A DNA stretch of 64,000 nucleotides from positions 91,999 to 155,998 of the forward strand of contig JAUYPV010000017.1 of assembly GCA_030697555.1 (NCBI GenBank), in the 5' to 3' direction. Every line of letters begins with the position of its first letter. Position 1 is the first letter of the stretch. The stretch is from Hyphomonadaceae bacterium (lineage in GTDB: Bacteria; Pseudomonadota; Alphaproteobacteria; Caulobacterales; Hyphomonadaceae). The translations under genes and the position numbers were made by a program. A model generated the notes under the pieces. That model had not been told where the DNA came from. It worked only from the letters and a program-made list of their open reading frames with translations, and searched no databases. Shown piece by piece: positions 1 to 8,704 of this stretch.

Positions 1-2420
1 GCCACGGAAACCCTGGCGACTTCGCCGAGCGTCAGAATGAGGCCCGCCTCGGTGACAATCGGCAGGGCCGTTAGCCGATCGGTCGTGTCGCGGAACTCGC
101 GCGGATAGCGCAGGCTGATCGGGTAGCGGGCGCGGCCGTCGATGAATTCGCCGATCTGCTCTCCGCCGATGGCGCCCGACACCACCTCCTGGACGTCGGC
201 GACGTTGAGGCCGTAGCGGCTGGCGGCGAAGCGGTCGATGTCGATGTCGACATAGCGGCCATTGGCCAACCGCTCGGCGGCGGATGACGAAACGCCCTCC
301 ACGCCCCTGGCCGCCTGTTCGATCGTGGTCGCCGCGCTTTGGATGGTGGCGAGATCAGGCCCGCTCACCTTGACGCCGATCGGACTCTTGACCCCTGTCG
401 CCAGCATGTCGATGCGGTTGCGAATCGGCGGGACCCAGACGTTGGTGAGGCCCGGCACGCGCACGGCCGCGTCGAGCTGCTCGATAATACGCTCGGGTGT
501 CATGCCAGGCCGCCAGTCTGCTCGTGGCTTGAGACGGATCGTGGTCTCGAACATTTCGAGCGGGGCTGGATCGGTTGCGGTCTCGGCGCGGCCGGCCTTG
601 CCGAACACGCTCTCAACCTCCGGCACCGTCTTGATCATCCGATCTGTCTGCTGGAGCAGTTCAGAGGCCTCCGACGCTGAAAGGCCTGGCAAGGCTGTCG
701 GCATGTAGAGCAGATCGCCCTCGTCCATCATCGGCATGAACTCGGCCCCGAGACGTGAGATTGGCCAGGCCGTGCTCGCCAGCGCCATCAAGGCGATAAC
801 GATCACGACGACAGGTTGTTTCAGGGTAAAGCCGATCGCCGGCCGATAGATCGTCGACAGCACGCGATTGATCGGGTTCGCGGTCTCGGACGGAACGCGA
901 CCGCGAATCCAGAACCCCATCAGAACAGGCGTCAGCGTGACCGAGAGCGCCGCCGCGGCTGCCATGGCGTAGGTCTTGGTGAAGGCGAGCGGCGCGAACA
1001 GCCGGCCCTCCTGCGCCTGCAGTGTGAATACCGGCAGGAATGAAAGCGTGATGATGATGAGGCTGAAGAACAGCGCCGGGCCGACTTCGATCGAGGCCTG
1101 CGCGATGACCCACCAGTGGGCCTCGCCCTTCGGCATGGCGCCGCCATTGTCATCGCGCCAGCGCTCCAGCTTCTTGTGGGCGTTCTCGACCATCACGATG
1201 GCGGCGTCCACCATCGCGCCGATAGCGATGGCGATGCCCGAGAGCGACATGATATTGGCCTCGACGCCCTGCACCCGCATCACCAGGAACGCCGTCGCGA
1301 TCCCGAGCGGCAGGGTGACGATAGCGACCAGCGCCGAGCGCAGATGGAAGAGGAAAAGCGCGCACACCAGGGCGACGACAACGAACTCTTCGGTCAGCTT
1401 GTGGGTAAGGTTCTCGATCGCGCGATCGATCAAGGGTGCGCGATCATAGGTGGTGACAATCTCGACGCCGGCTGGCAGGCGCGGCGCAACCGCCTTGAGG
1501 CGCTCCTTGACTGCGGCGATGACCTCGCGCGCATTCGCTCCGGCGCGCATCACGATGACGCCGCCGGCGACCTCGCCCTGCCCGTTAAGTTCGGCAATCC
1601 CGCGCCGCATCTGGGGACCGATTTCGATCCAGGCGATGTCGCCCAGCGTTACCGGGACACCGCCTGCGGCAAGCTTCAGCGGGATGGCGCGGAAGTCATC
1701 ATCGTTGCGCAAATAGCCCGAGGCGCGAACAACGTGCTCCGCCTCCCCAATCTCGATCGAGGCGCCGCCGGCCTCAGAATTGGCGCGGCGGACTGCCTCG
1801 GCGACCATGGCCTGCGTCACGCCGTAGGTCGCCATCTTCTGAGGATCGAGCACGATCTGATGCTGGCGCACCATGCCGCCGACAGCTGCGACCTCGGCAA
1901 CGCCCGGCACGGACTTCAATTCGAACGACAAGAGCCAGTCCTGCAGTGCACGCAGCTCGCCGAGGTCCTGGCCGCCTAATCTGTCGACCAGCGCATACTC
2001 ATAGACCCAGCCGACGCCGGTGGCGTCCGGCCCCATGCTGGTTCTGGCGCCTGCGGGCAGCCGCGCCTGTGCCTGGGTCAGGTATTCGAGCACGCGCGAA
2101 CGCGCCCAATAGAGATCGACCCCGTCATTGAAGATCACATAGACGAATGAGTCCCCGAAGAAGGAGAAGCCCCGCACGCTTCGGGCGCCCGGAACCGAGA
2201 GCATCGTCGCGGTCAAGGGATAGGTGACCTGGTCTTCGACGATCTGCGGCGCCTGTCCCGGATAAGTCGTCCGGATCACCACCTGCACGTCGGAAAGATC
2301 AGGCAAAGCATCGACCGGTGTCGACCTGATCGCGATGCCGCCCGCGACCGCTAGCGCCAGCGCGGCCACAACGACAAGGAAGCGGTTGGCGATCGACCAG
2401 CGGATCAATGCCGCAATCAT
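1..2420 (-). CDS. cusA: CusA/CzcA-type RND heavy-metal efflux pump, 3' end outside window
   Basis: Inner-membrane proton-driven pump of a tripartite Cu(I)/Ag(I)-type efflux complex. The translated N-terminus begins [20 protein letters not shown], a first membrane helix followed by the HME-RND hallmark [19 protein letters not shown]. Further in are the porter-domain region and a helix block with [20 protein letters not shown], which carries the acidic residues of the proton relay. About 806 residues are visible of a usual length near 1,040, and the frame is open to base 1. The ATG overlaps the TGA of the adaptor gene as ATGA, so the two are translationally coupled. Gene order C-B-A matches cus/czc operons. 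The choice between copper and divalent cations is inferred from the copper genes around it. Confidence 0.95.
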   Translation of the reverse strand, partial: MIAALIRWSIANRFLVVVAALALAVAGGIAIRSTPVDALPDLSDVQVVIRTTYPGQAPQIVEDQVTYPLTATMLSVPGARSVRGFSFFGDSFVYVIFNDGVDLYWARSRVLEYLTQAQARLPAGARTSMGPDATGVGWVYEYALVDRLGGQDLGELRALQDWLLSFELKSVPGVAEVAAVGGMVRQHQIVLDPQKMATYGVTQAMVAEAVRRANSEAGGASIEIGEAEHVVRASGYLRNDDDFRAIPLKLAAGGVPVTLGDIAWIEIGPQMRRGIAELNGQGEVAGGVIVMRAGANAREVIAAVKERLKAVAPRLPAGVEIVTTYDRAPLIDRAIENLTHKLTEEFVVVALVCALFLFHLRSALVAIVTLPLGIATAFLVMRVQGVEANIMSLSGIAIAIGAMVDAAIVMVENAHKKLERWRDDNGGAMPKGEAHWWVIAQASIEVGPALFFSLIIITLSFLPVFTLQAQEGRLFAPLAFTKTYAMAAAAALSVTLTPVLMGFWIRGRVPSETANPINRVLSTIYRPAIGFTLKQPVVVIVIALMALASTAWPISRLGAEFMPMMDEGDLLYMPTALPGLSASEASELLQQTDRMIKTVPEVESVFGKAGRAETATDPAPLEMFETTIRLKPRADWRPGMTPERIIEQLDAAVRVPGLTNVWVPPIRNRIDMLATGVKSPIGVKVSGPDLATIQSAATTIEQAARGVEGVSSSAAERLANGRYVDIDIDRFAASRYGLNVADVQEVVSGAIGGEQIGEFIDGRARYPISLRYPREFRDTTDRLTALPIVTEAGLILTLGEVARVSV

Positions 2421-3895
2421 CGCCCGCCCCCGACGCGCTCGATCGTCTCGATCACGTAGCCGCCGCCGGCCTTTCGGAAGGTGAACGTCACCTCGTCGCC
2501 GACGGCGATGTTTTTCATGCCGCCCGGACCCCACGCGAACTGCATGGTCATGGCGGGCCAGTTGAGCCGCGCCACCGGCGCGTGGGAGAGCGTGATCCCC
2601 TTGTCGTCGATCGCGGTCACGCGCCCGGTCGTGGCGTAGGGTGCATCCTGCGCGGCTGGCGGACTCGCCTGCAGCCGCGCCATGACGCCCGTGAGGCTTG
2701 CTTCGGAATCGATCAGGAACTGGCCGGAGGCGACAACCTTCTGTCCCTCGCTCAGACCCGAAATAATCTCGGTGCGATCGCCGGATGTCGGGCCCGTGTC
2801 GACCTCGGTCGGCGCGAATCGGCCATCCTCCAGAACCGCGATGACAACCGTCCGGCGGCCGGTGCGGATCACCGCCTCCGAGGGCACGACCAGCGCCTCG
2901 CGCGGCGCCGCATCGGAAAGGTCCGCCTCGCCTGTCATGCCCGGCCGCAGCCGGCCGTCAGGATTGGCGAGCGCCACGCGGACCTCGATCGCGCGCGACG
3001 CCGCGTTGGCCGCCGGGAGAATAGCCTCGATTTTTCCGGTGAACGCTTCTCCGGGATAGGCGGGAAACCTGGCGGACGCGCGCCCGCCGGGTTTGAGCGG
3101 CCCGGCCGCTCCCTGCGGCGCCGAAACCATCAGCCAGACAGGCGATAGTCCGTTGATGCTGGCGATTGCGGCGCCAGGTTCAACTGTCATGCCTTCCCGC
3201 ACATCGAGCGAGGTAAGCGCACCCGTGATCGGCGCCCGGATGATGAACACCGACGGCGCGACTGCGCTCGCCTCCGCCTCGCGTGTCGCGTCCGCCGGAA
3301 CACCAAGCATGGCCAGCCTCTTTCGGGCGGCGGCGGCGAGCGCCGCATCGGCACCTTTGGAAAGCGCCAGATATTCCGCCAGCGCTCCGGTCCATTCCGG
3401 CACGCGCAGATCAACAAGAGCATCGCCTGCCCGTACGATATCTCCGATGGCGCGACGGTGGCTCCGCTCGACGAACCCACCCTGCTTGGCTTGAACGATG
3501 GCCACATCGCGCTCATTGAAGGCGATCACGCCGGAGGCGGTGATGGAGGCCTTCACCGGCTCCTTCACGGCGACCGCGAAACGTACGCCGAGATTCTGGG
3601 CGACGCCGGGATCGATGCGCACGCCCGGCGCAGCTTCCGGTTCGCCTGCGTAGCGAGGAACCAGCTGCATATCCATGAAGGGCGACTTGCCGGGCTGGTC
3701 GAAATGCTGGTCCGGGACCATCGGATCGTACCAGTAGAGGACTCGGCCGCCGTCCGCTGTGGTCTGCCCGGCCATGTCCATCGAGGGACGCTGCGCCAGC
3801 CAGAAACCGATCCCGACGCCGGCGGCGACCAGCGACAGTCCGACGACGGATGCGATGGCTACCCGTCTCAAGTCGAATTTCCTGCTGGCGCTCAT
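2417..3895 (-). CDS. cusB: CusB-type membrane fusion protein with fused C-terminal CusF domain
   Basis: Periplasmic adaptor (492 aa) linking the RND pump to the outer-membrane channel. An N-terminal membrane anchor (about residues 12-32) is followed by a heavy-metal-binding segment with [10 protein letters not shown] and [10 protein letters not shown] (about 55-80), then the HlyD-like barrel/lipoyl/hairpin region. The last about 75 residues form a CusF-like domain containing [10 protein letters not shown], where the Trp and two Met match the Cu(I)/Ag(I) ligands of CusF. Separate cusF genes exist in enterobacteria; here the chaperone is fused to CusB. The start overlaps the outer-membrane gene stop by four bases, so C, B and A are one operon. 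Confidence 0.93.
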   Translation of the reverse strand: MSASRKFDLRRVAIASVVGLSLVAAGVGIGFWLAQRPSMDMAGQTTADGGRVLYWYDPMVPDQHFDQPGKSPFMDMQLVPRYAGEPEAAPGVRIDPGVAQNLGVRFAVAVKEPVKASITASGVIAFNERDVAIVQAKQGGFVERSHRRAIGDIVRAGDALVDLRVPEWTGALAEYLALSKGADAALAAAARKRLAMLGVPADATREAEASAVAPSVFIIRAPITGALTSLDVREGMTVEPGAAIASINGLSPVWLMVSAPQGAAGPLKPGGRASARFPAYPGEAFTGKIEAILPAANAASRAIEVRVALANPDGRLRPGMTGEADLSDAAPREALVVPSEAVIRTGRRTVVIAVLEDGRFAPTEVDTGPTSGDRTEIISGLSEGQKVVASGQFLIDSEASLTGVMARLQASPPAAQDAPYATTGRVTAIDDKGITLSHAPVARLNWPAMTMQFAWGPGGMKNIAVGDEVTFTFRKAGGGYVIETIERVGGGR

Positions 3896-5124
3896 GGCGC
3901 GACCTCGCCGTATTCGAGACTGAGGACGGCGTCGAGCCTGTTCAACCGATGCTCGAGATCGATGCGTTCCAGCTCCGCTTCCCGGGCCTCGCGGCGGATG
4001 GCGATGAGATCGGCGAGCGGTAGCGTGCCGGCCTCATGGGCCGCCGCCGCCACGGCTTCGCGTTGCCGTGCGAGCGGCAGGACCACATCGCGCGCCCGCA
4101 TCAGGCGTTCGCCGAGCGAAGCATGTTCCGCCAAGCGCGCCTCAAGCATGGCGCGGTGCTCCCTGACCATCGCCTCGCGCTCGGCGTCTGCCCGGCGGAT
4201 ATCCGCTCGCCTGGCGTCGATCGTCGGGGACTGCCGCGTCGACTGGAAGAGCGGCAGGCTGAATTTGAGGCCGAAGGACACCATGTCGCCGAAGTCGGGA
4301 TCGCGCCGGCCATACATCAGCGACCACGACCAATCCGGCTGCTTGCCAGCGCGCGCAATCTCGTACTCGGACCTCGCGCGCTGAATCTCGGCTGACGACC
4401 CGGCCAGCTGCACATGGTTTTCCAGGTGGCCGCGCAGATGTTCCGGATCGATCGCGAAGACAGGAGCGGCGGGCCCGGGCAGATCGTCGCCGATCGGGCC
4501 GACCCAACGCTCCAGCTCGGCACGCGCAGAGGCGGTCATGAATTTTACTTCCGCCAGACGATCGGCGATCTGCGCTAAGTCCATGCGCGTCTTCAGGGCT
4601 GCATCGGCCGGCGCCGCGCCGGAGGACAGGCTCGCAGTCGACGCTTCGCTCAGCGTTGCGACATCTTCGGCGAGTTGCCGAAGCACCCTTTCCCGCGCCG
4701 AGGCGAAGTAGGCGTCAATCCACGCCGTTGCGACGGCAAGCCGTGCTTCCAGCCGGGAGACCTCAAGCGCTGCTCCAGCGAGGCCCGCGTCCGCAGTCGC
4801 AAGGCCTGAACGCGCACGCCGGAGCGCGTCGCTGGGCACGTCCTGCATGACGCCGACGCTCAGCATGGTCATTTCGTCTCGGTTGAGACGAAAGCGATCC
4901 GCGCCCGTGACGGGGAAGTTATCCAATCCCAGCGCCAATTGCGGATCTGGCAGCTCGCCGGCAGGCCGGATGGAAAGGCGCGCCGTCTCCACCGCGGCCT
5001 TTCGCGCGGCGATGCTGGGTCCATCGGCGCTCGCGCGGGCGATGGCCTCGGCGAATGTCAGCGGATCGGCCGCAGCTGACGGCGCCAGGCCGACGGCGCA
5101 GCACAAAAGCCATGCGTAACGCAT
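3892..5124 (-). CDS. cusC: CusC/TolC-family outer-membrane efflux channel
   Basis: Outer-membrane factor (410 aa) of the RND system. It starts with a signal peptide (MRYAWLLCCAVGLAPSAAA) and shows two helical repeats typical of OEP proteins. These have alternating Ala/Arg/Glu-rich coiled segments and the turn sequence GDMVSFGLKFSLPLFQ near residue 280. No lipobox Cys follows the signal peptide, unlike E. coli CusC. It is the first gene of the three-gene operon and lies 73 bases downstream of a small Cys-rich exported protein on the same strand. Confidence 0.9.
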   Translation of the reverse strand: MRYAWLLCCAVGLAPSAAADPLTFAEAIARASADGPSIAARKAAVETARLSIRPAGELPDPQLALGLDNFPVTGADRFRLNRDEMTMLSVGVMQDVPSDALRRARSGLATADAGLAGAALEVSRLEARLAVATAWIDAYFASARERVLRQLAEDVATLSEASTASLSSGAAPADAALKTRMDLAQIADRLAEVKFMTASARAELERWVGPIGDDLPGPAAPVFAIDPEHLRGHLENHVQLAGSSAEIQRARSEYEIARAGKQPDWSWSLMYGRRDPDFGDMVSFGLKFSLPLFQSTRQSPTIDARRADIRRADAEREAMVREHRAMLEARLAEHASLGERLMRARDVVLPLARQREAVAAAAHEAGTLPLADLIAIRREAREAELERIDLEHRLNRLDAVLSLEYGEVAP

Positions 5125-5197
5125 GCTGAGGCTCCGGATTGTCCTTATGGAAAGATGCGAGCACGCGCCGAAACGCGCGGCCCACGGCTCCTAAAGG

Positions 5198-5533
5198 TCA
5201 AACCGTCCTAGGAGGTCGCCAGAAGGAGAAAACGAGCGCTAGCAGAGGCTCAGCGGCGCTGAACGCCGGCCTGGCTTGGTCAAGCTTGATCACTGCAACC
5301 TTGAGTGAAGGCAAGGTGGGCGCCACCGCAACCGAACCGCGGCACGCCTGTCCCAATTGGCAGTCCACCGGCTTCTTGGGGTGATGGTCGCCATTCATGT
5401 CGGCCATTGCGCCATCCGGGCAGCAGTCGTGCGACGCCGCCTTATAGGGACAGTCCTGAGCGGCCCAAGCGCTCGCTGCCCCGCCGACGATGAGGGAGAG
5501 AGTCAGAAGAATTGTGAGCCAAATCCGGCGCAT
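5198..5533 (-). CDS. small exported Cys-rich protein upstream of the cus operon
   Basis: A 111-residue protein starting at MRRIWLTILLTLSLIVGGAA, a clear signal peptide ending near AWA. The mature part begins QDCPYKAASHDCCPDG and contains DCQLGQAC, so five cysteines and several His/Asp residues cluster within about 45 residues. A hydrophobic stretch (LLALVFSFW) lies near the C-terminus. A longer upstream start is possible in frame, but it would bury the signal peptide. Short proteins of this look often precede czc/cus operons; their function is unknown. Metal or thiol binding in the periplasm is an inference. Confidence 0.7.
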   Translation of the reverse strand: MRRIWLTILLTLSLIVGGAASAWAAQDCPYKAASHDCCPDGAMADMNGDHHPKKPVDCQLGQACRGSVAVAPTLPSLKVAVIKLDQARPAFSAAEPLLALVFSFWRPPRTV

Positions 5534-5878
5534 AGGTCGATCATCGTGCAGCAAGAGTAAAATTGCGTCAACGCCCACACGGAAGTTTGAGAGATGAATG
5601 GGCGCTGGCGGAGTGAAGCGTTGAACAGTTGGCGCGCCCCGCTGGATTGTTCGCTCTCGCCAATCTGTCCGTTCGAACGCAAACCTCATCTTCACCAAGC
5701 CAGGAAAGTCCCGCGGCGTCACGGCTGCGCGAATGACCGACCGGTCGGCTGAAAAGAAAAGGCGTCGGTTGCCCGACGCCTATTCGATACCGCAGCCCTA
5801 AGTTGGGGGGACGGGCCTTGGTCCGGCACAAATTGCAAAGCGCGTGCCCGGCGTCAACGTCGCCAGACGCTACTCGGC
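5534..5878. other. 345-base spacer between small exported protein gene and tetR
   Basis: No convincing gene in either strand. It must hold the promoter of the cus-side unit and it contains the terminator of the TetR gene. No copy of the island's GGG/CGTA promoter motif is present here. Confidence 0.5.
5751..5780 (-). terminator. rho-independent terminator after tetR
   Basis: Read on the minus strand, an 8-bp GC stem (GGCGTCGG with a GCAA loop and CCGACGCC) is followed by TTTTCTTTTC. It lies about 100 bases past the TetR stop codon and is correctly oriented for that gene. Confidence 0.75.
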
Positions 5879-6478
5879 TCACGTCGCCAGCACGCGGAAC
5901 AAGCGATCAGCTTCCTGCGCTGACGGTTTGGCGCCGCGCTCGAGCCACCACGTCAGGACACCGAGCAAGGCGCCGGTATAATACGCGACCGCGCTGGGGG
6001 ATGCGCGTCCGCGGCGCGCGAGGTCGGCCTTGACGAGATCGCTGATCACCGCCTGCAGCGCTTCCTGCGCAATCCCGCCGCCCCGGGTGCCGGCGAGAGC
6101 GCGGTGCTGCCCGTGATGTGCAGCGGCATGCTCGAAGAGCGCGCGACTGAAAGCAAAGGGCTGCTGGCCACCGTCGCTTGCCTCGACCGCTGCGGCCAGC
6201 TGGTGCTTCATGCCCAGCATGCCTTTGCGCTTCAGGTCGGCCTTGTCTTTGAAGTGCGCATAGAAGGTGGCGCGGCTGACGCCCGCCTTTGCGCAGATCT
6301 GGCGCACGCTGACGGCGTCGTAGCCTTCGGAGACGATGAGCGCGAGGAAGGCGCGCTGCAGCGCCTCCCGGCTGCGCTGCGCACGTCGATCGAGGCGCGG
6401 CACGGAGGCCCGTTCCGGTTGGGCTCGCGGCGTTGCCGGACGTTTAGGGCGATGTGTCCGGGAAAACGTGTTGGACAT
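5879..6478 (-). CDS. TetR/AcrR-family transcriptional repressor
   Basis: 199 residues. After a basic, Pro-rich N-terminal tail, the TetR DNA-binding domain (about residues 31-85) carries SVRQICAKAGVSRATFYAHF, the helix-turn-helix with the family's F-Y-x-H-F signature. The C-terminal ligand domain is divergent and helical. It is divergent from the two small membrane-protein genes that start at 6526. A 6-3-6 inverted repeat lies across its start codon, so autorepression and control of the divergent pair are likely. The ligand is unknown. Confidence 0.88.
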   Translation of the reverse strand: MSNTFSRTHRPKRPATPRAQPERASVPRLDRRAQRSREALQRAFLALIVSEGYDAVSVRQICAKAGVSRATFYAHFKDKADLKRKGMLGMKHQLAAAVEASDGGQQPFAFSRALFEHAAAHHGQHRALAGTRGGGIAQEALQAVISDLVKADLARRGRASPSAVAYYTGALLGVLTWWLERGAKPSAQEADRLFRVLAT

Positions 6479-6486
6479 GGTGTCCA
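6472..6486. promoter_or_regulatory. candidate TetR operator palindrome
   Basis: TGGACA-TGG-TGTCCA is a perfect inverted repeat spanning the tetR start codon in the divergent intergenic region. Its position fits autorepression and blocking of the outward promoter. Assignment to the neighbouring TetR protein is inference. Confidence 0.5.
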
Positions 6487-6525
6487 GTATCTTAGGCTCG
6501 TCTCAGCCAGAGCGCGAGACCAGAT

Positions 6526-6663
6526 ATGGACGACCCCTCTCCTAGACCGAAGCCGCCGCCCGTGCCCGGGTGGGTGAAGCTGTTCGCGCTTGTCGGCGCC
6601 CTCCTCGCGATTGCTTTCATCGGCCTTCACCTTGCCGGGCGCGGTTTCGGGCATGGACCATGA
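6526..6663 (+). CDS. 45-residue single-span membrane protein
   Basis: Short gene: MDDPSPRPKPPPVPGWVKLF, a hydrophobic segment (ALVGALLAIAFIGLHLAG) and a short tail ending GHGP. Its TGA overlaps the ATG of the next gene as ATGA, which supports translation of both. A Pro-rich cytosolic head, one helix and a His/Gly tail suggest a small membrane-associated partner of the following integral protein. No function is known to me. Confidence 0.65.
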   Translation: MDDPSPRPKPPPVPGWVKLFALVGALLAIAFIGLHLAGRGFGHGP

Positions 6664-7154
6664 CACTCGCACCGTCTGCCCGGCGCTTCGTCATCGTCTG
6701 TCATGTCTTGGCCTCCGCCGGCTGGGCCGGCGCGGTTGCGGTCTTCTTGGTGCTGGCGATCGCGGGGTTATCGGACGGAGAGCCGCTGACGCTCCGGGCG
6801 GTCTATGTTGCGATGGATCTGGCGACGGCGTGGATCATCGTGCCGCTGAGTTTCGCCGCGCCGCTCACAGGTCTCGTGCTCGGCCTCGGCACGCGCTGGG
6901 GGCTGTTCCGGCACTACTGGGTCGCGATCAAACTCGTAATGACCCTCCCCTCGACCGGCTTTCTTCTGATGCACACCGGCCCCATTGGCGCGGCGGCGAG
7001 CTTCTCGGCAGGCGGGTCCTTGCCCCAAGAAGCCGCGGCCCTGCGCCTTCAGCTTGTGGTTGATGCCGGCGCGGCCCTTGCGGTGCTCGTAGTGGCGACC
7101 TGCCTCGCCGTTTACAAACCCGCCGGCGTCACACCGTTCCGGATGAAGGACTAG
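6660..7154 (+). CDS. integral membrane protein, DUF2269-like
   Basis: 164 residues with about four hydrophobic helices (around residues 10-33, 45-70, 80-100 and 130-150). It starts at the ATG that overlaps the stop of the preceding 45-codon gene. HxLASAGWAGAVAVF near the start resembles the first helix of DUF2269-type proteins, an assignment I hold loosely. It probably belongs to a TetR-controlled two-gene unit. A role in metal stress is only suggested by location. Confidence 0.65.
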   Translation: MTLAPSARRFVIVCHVLASAGWAGAVAVFLVLAIAGLSDGEPLTLRAVYVAMDLATAWIIVPLSFAAPLTGLVLGLGTRWGLFRHYWVAIKLVMTLPSTGFLLMHTGPIGAAASFSAGGSLPQEAAALRLQLVVDAGAALAVLVVATCLAVYKPAGVTPFRMKD

Positions 7155-7237
7155 GGCTTGGCCAGCAGCGCCTGCATTTCGGCGATCTCTTGCTTCTGAG
7201 ACGCCACGATCTTGGCAAAGGCTCCGCCCGACTTCAT
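7151..7237 (-). pseudogene. C-terminal remnant of a DUF305-family gene
   Basis: An open frame of 28 codons, MKSGGAFAKIVASQKQEIAE followed by MQALLAKP and a stop, resembles the extreme C-terminus of DUF305 proteins, where a helix of the type KIVxSQxxEIAEMxxWLA is usual. Nothing of the rest of the family lies upstream. It abuts, tail to tail, the stop codon of the membrane-protein gene. I read it as a leftover of a deleted gene. Confidence 0.45.
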
Positions 7238-7296
7238 GTGTTGGCGCTGCGGTCAAGCAAGGAGGGAGCACCCGGCAGATTTTCTTAGGGCACGCT

Positions 7297-7323
7297 GAGG
7301 GTTACTGAACGCCGCTGCGTATT
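7297..7323 (+). promoter_or_regulatory. island promoter motif, copy a
   Basis: TGAGGG, 15 nt, GCGTAT. It is identical in both blocks and spacing to the elements before copC and the multicopper oxidase gene. It lies 45 bases before the methyltransferase start. Confidence 0.6.
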
Positions 7324-7368
7324 TCTTTCAGGCCTCGGACTTCGGCGGGAGGCCAGAAGAGGTGCGGG

Positions 7369-8391
7369 GTGGGCGACCTGACCGACTTCCTGCAAAGCCC
7401 GGTCACAGGCCGCGGGCTGCACTGGACACCGGATAACCGCCTCGCCACTGACGGTGGGCCATCTTATGCGTTCCGCGATGGCGTTGCATGCCTGTTGCCT
7501 GAAGCCGGCGGCGGCGTCGCGGCGAGCGACGCCAGCCAAACGGTTCGCGACTTCTATGAAACCGAGGGATGGGCTGAGGACGACGAGGGGTTGTTCGGCG
7601 ACACCAAGGCGTTTGTCGATACGCGTGCGGTCTCGCTCGCCTTCACGCGCAAGTGCATGGCCCGGCTCAGCAGACATTTCAGCAAGGGCGGACGATACCT
7701 GCTCGACGCCGGCAGCGGCGCAATCCCGCACAAGGAAGTGTTGGCCTATGGAGACCAGTATGAACAGCGCGTCTGCGTCGATCTTGCGACGTCGGCCCTG
7801 CGGAGTGCGCGATCAAAGCTCGGCGAGCGGGGAATATACGTGCAAGGAGACTTGACCAACCTGCCGTTCAAGACCGGGTCGTTCTATGCGGTTACGTGCA
7901 ATCATGTGATTTACCAGATTCCTCTCGAGCATCAGCCGGCCGCTTTCCGCGAACTCTGGCGGGTTCTGAAGCCGCGCGGCTTCGGCGTCGTCGTTTACTT
8001 GTGGTCCTACGTGCCGCTGGCGCGGCGCCTCGAACGGCTCGCGCGGCTATTCATGGGCAAACGCGTCATGGACTTGGTCGAAACAGCAAAGCCGTCCGAG
8101 CCTCTGCCCGAACTCTCTCATCACCCTCAACGGCGATCCTGGTTCGAGGCGCAGGATTGGCCCTTCCGCTACACATTCGACACGTTTCGCATTGTCGACA
8201 ACGCCTTCCTGTGCAGCCACATTAGCGATGACTGGCGCGGCCGCGCATTTCTGAGAGCACTTTTCGCGTCACAGCAGCTCGCCCCGGGTTTTTGCGGGAG
8301 ATACGGCGCATTCCCGGCGATCATCATTCGCAAGCCACGCACCGCCGCCTGGCGATCTATCGTCGAAACACCGCTAACAGTTCCTCGATGA
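7369..8391 (+). CDS. SAM-dependent methyltransferase with Trm112-like head
   Basis: 340 residues from a GTG start. Residues 1-45 (LQSPVTGRGL...YAFRDGVACLLPE) follow the Trm112/YcaR-type pattern, but without the usual cysteines. The class I methyltransferase fold follows: motif I LLDAGSGAIPH (about 108-118), acidic residue in VCVDLA, motif with GDLTNLPF (about 158-165), then the LWRVLKPRG strand near 198. The substrate cannot be inferred. The 3' end overlaps the convergent csoR gene by 35 bases. A copy of the island promoter motif upstream suggests metal-stress control. Confidence 0.8.
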   Translation: MGDLTDFLQSPVTGRGLHWTPDNRLATDGGPSYAFRDGVACLLPEAGGGVAASDASQTVRDFYETEGWAEDDEGLFGDTKAFVDTRAVSLAFTRKCMARLSRHFSKGGRYLLDAGSGAIPHKEVLAYGDQYEQRVCVDLATSALRSARSKLGERGIYVQGDLTNLPFKTGSFYAVTCNHVIYQIPLEHQPAAFRELWRVLKPRGFGVVVYLWSYVPLARRLERLARLFMGKRVMDLVETAKPSEPLPELSHHPQRRSWFEAQDWPFRYTFDTFRIVDNAFLCSHISDDWRGRAFLRALFASQQLAPGFCGRYGAFPAIIIRKPRTAAWRSIVETPLTVPR

Positions 8392-8623
8392 CCTTTTCCT
8401 GCTCCGCCACGTTCTTCGATTTCATCGCGCGGTGAACGCAGTGACCAAGATGCTGGCGCAAAAGATCGCTTTCAACGCGCGTCAGCGCAGCACGGGCCGC
8501 TTGGATCTGAGTCACGACATCGATACAATAGCGGTCCTCCTCCACCATCCTGGCGATGCCGCGAATCTGCCCTTCAACACGATTGAGGTTCTTCAGCGCT
8601 TTTTCGGATGCCGCTCTTTCCAT
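8357..8623 (-). CDS. csoR: CsoR-family copper-sensing repressor
   Basis: 88-residue all-helical repressor. The Cu(I) ligand set of CsoR is present: Cys in DRYCIDVVTQI (about residue 33) and His and Cys in HLGHCVHR (about 58-62). The start MERAASEKALKNLNRVEGQI leads into the conserved RVEGQIRGI. It is divergent from the copper ATPase gene, with palindromes in the shared 81-base promoter region, the standard layout for CsoR-copA. Apo-CsoR is expected to block both directions, with Cu(I) releasing it. Confidence 0.93.
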   Translation of the reverse strand: MERAASEKALKNLNRVEGQIRGIARMVEEDRYCIDVVTQIQAARAALTRVESDLLRQHLGHCVHRAMKSKNVAEQEKVIEELLAVFRR

Positions 8624-8626
8624 AGA

Positions 8627-8641
8627 TACCCCTCCAGGGTA
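8627..8641. promoter_or_regulatory. CsoR-type operator over the csoR ribosome binding site
   Basis: TACCCCTCCAGGGTA is an inverted repeat (TACCC/GGGTA) a few bases upstream of the csoR ATG. It overlaps the GGAGGG ribosome binding site read on the minus strand, so it is well placed for autorepression. Confidence 0.7.
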
Positions 8642-8642
8642 C

Positions 8643-8670
8643 TTGAATACATACCCCTATAGGGTATATA
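8643..8670 (+). promoter_or_regulatory. copA promoter with embedded CsoR operator
   Basis: TTGAAT (8643-8648), 16 nt, TATATA (8665-8670). The spacer holds most of the 17-base palindrome ATACCCCTATAGGGTAT (8651-8667). A bound repressor would cover the polymerase site, as in known CsoR-controlled copper ATPase promoters. Confidence 0.75.
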
Positions 8671-8704
8671 AGACCACGTAGGATTACAAGCCCCGGAGGA
8701 CGCG

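Noticed and set aside
1116..1979. A 287-codon plus-strand frame opposite cusA
   Set aside because: It is a shadow of the RND pump gene; no start signal and no recognisable domain.
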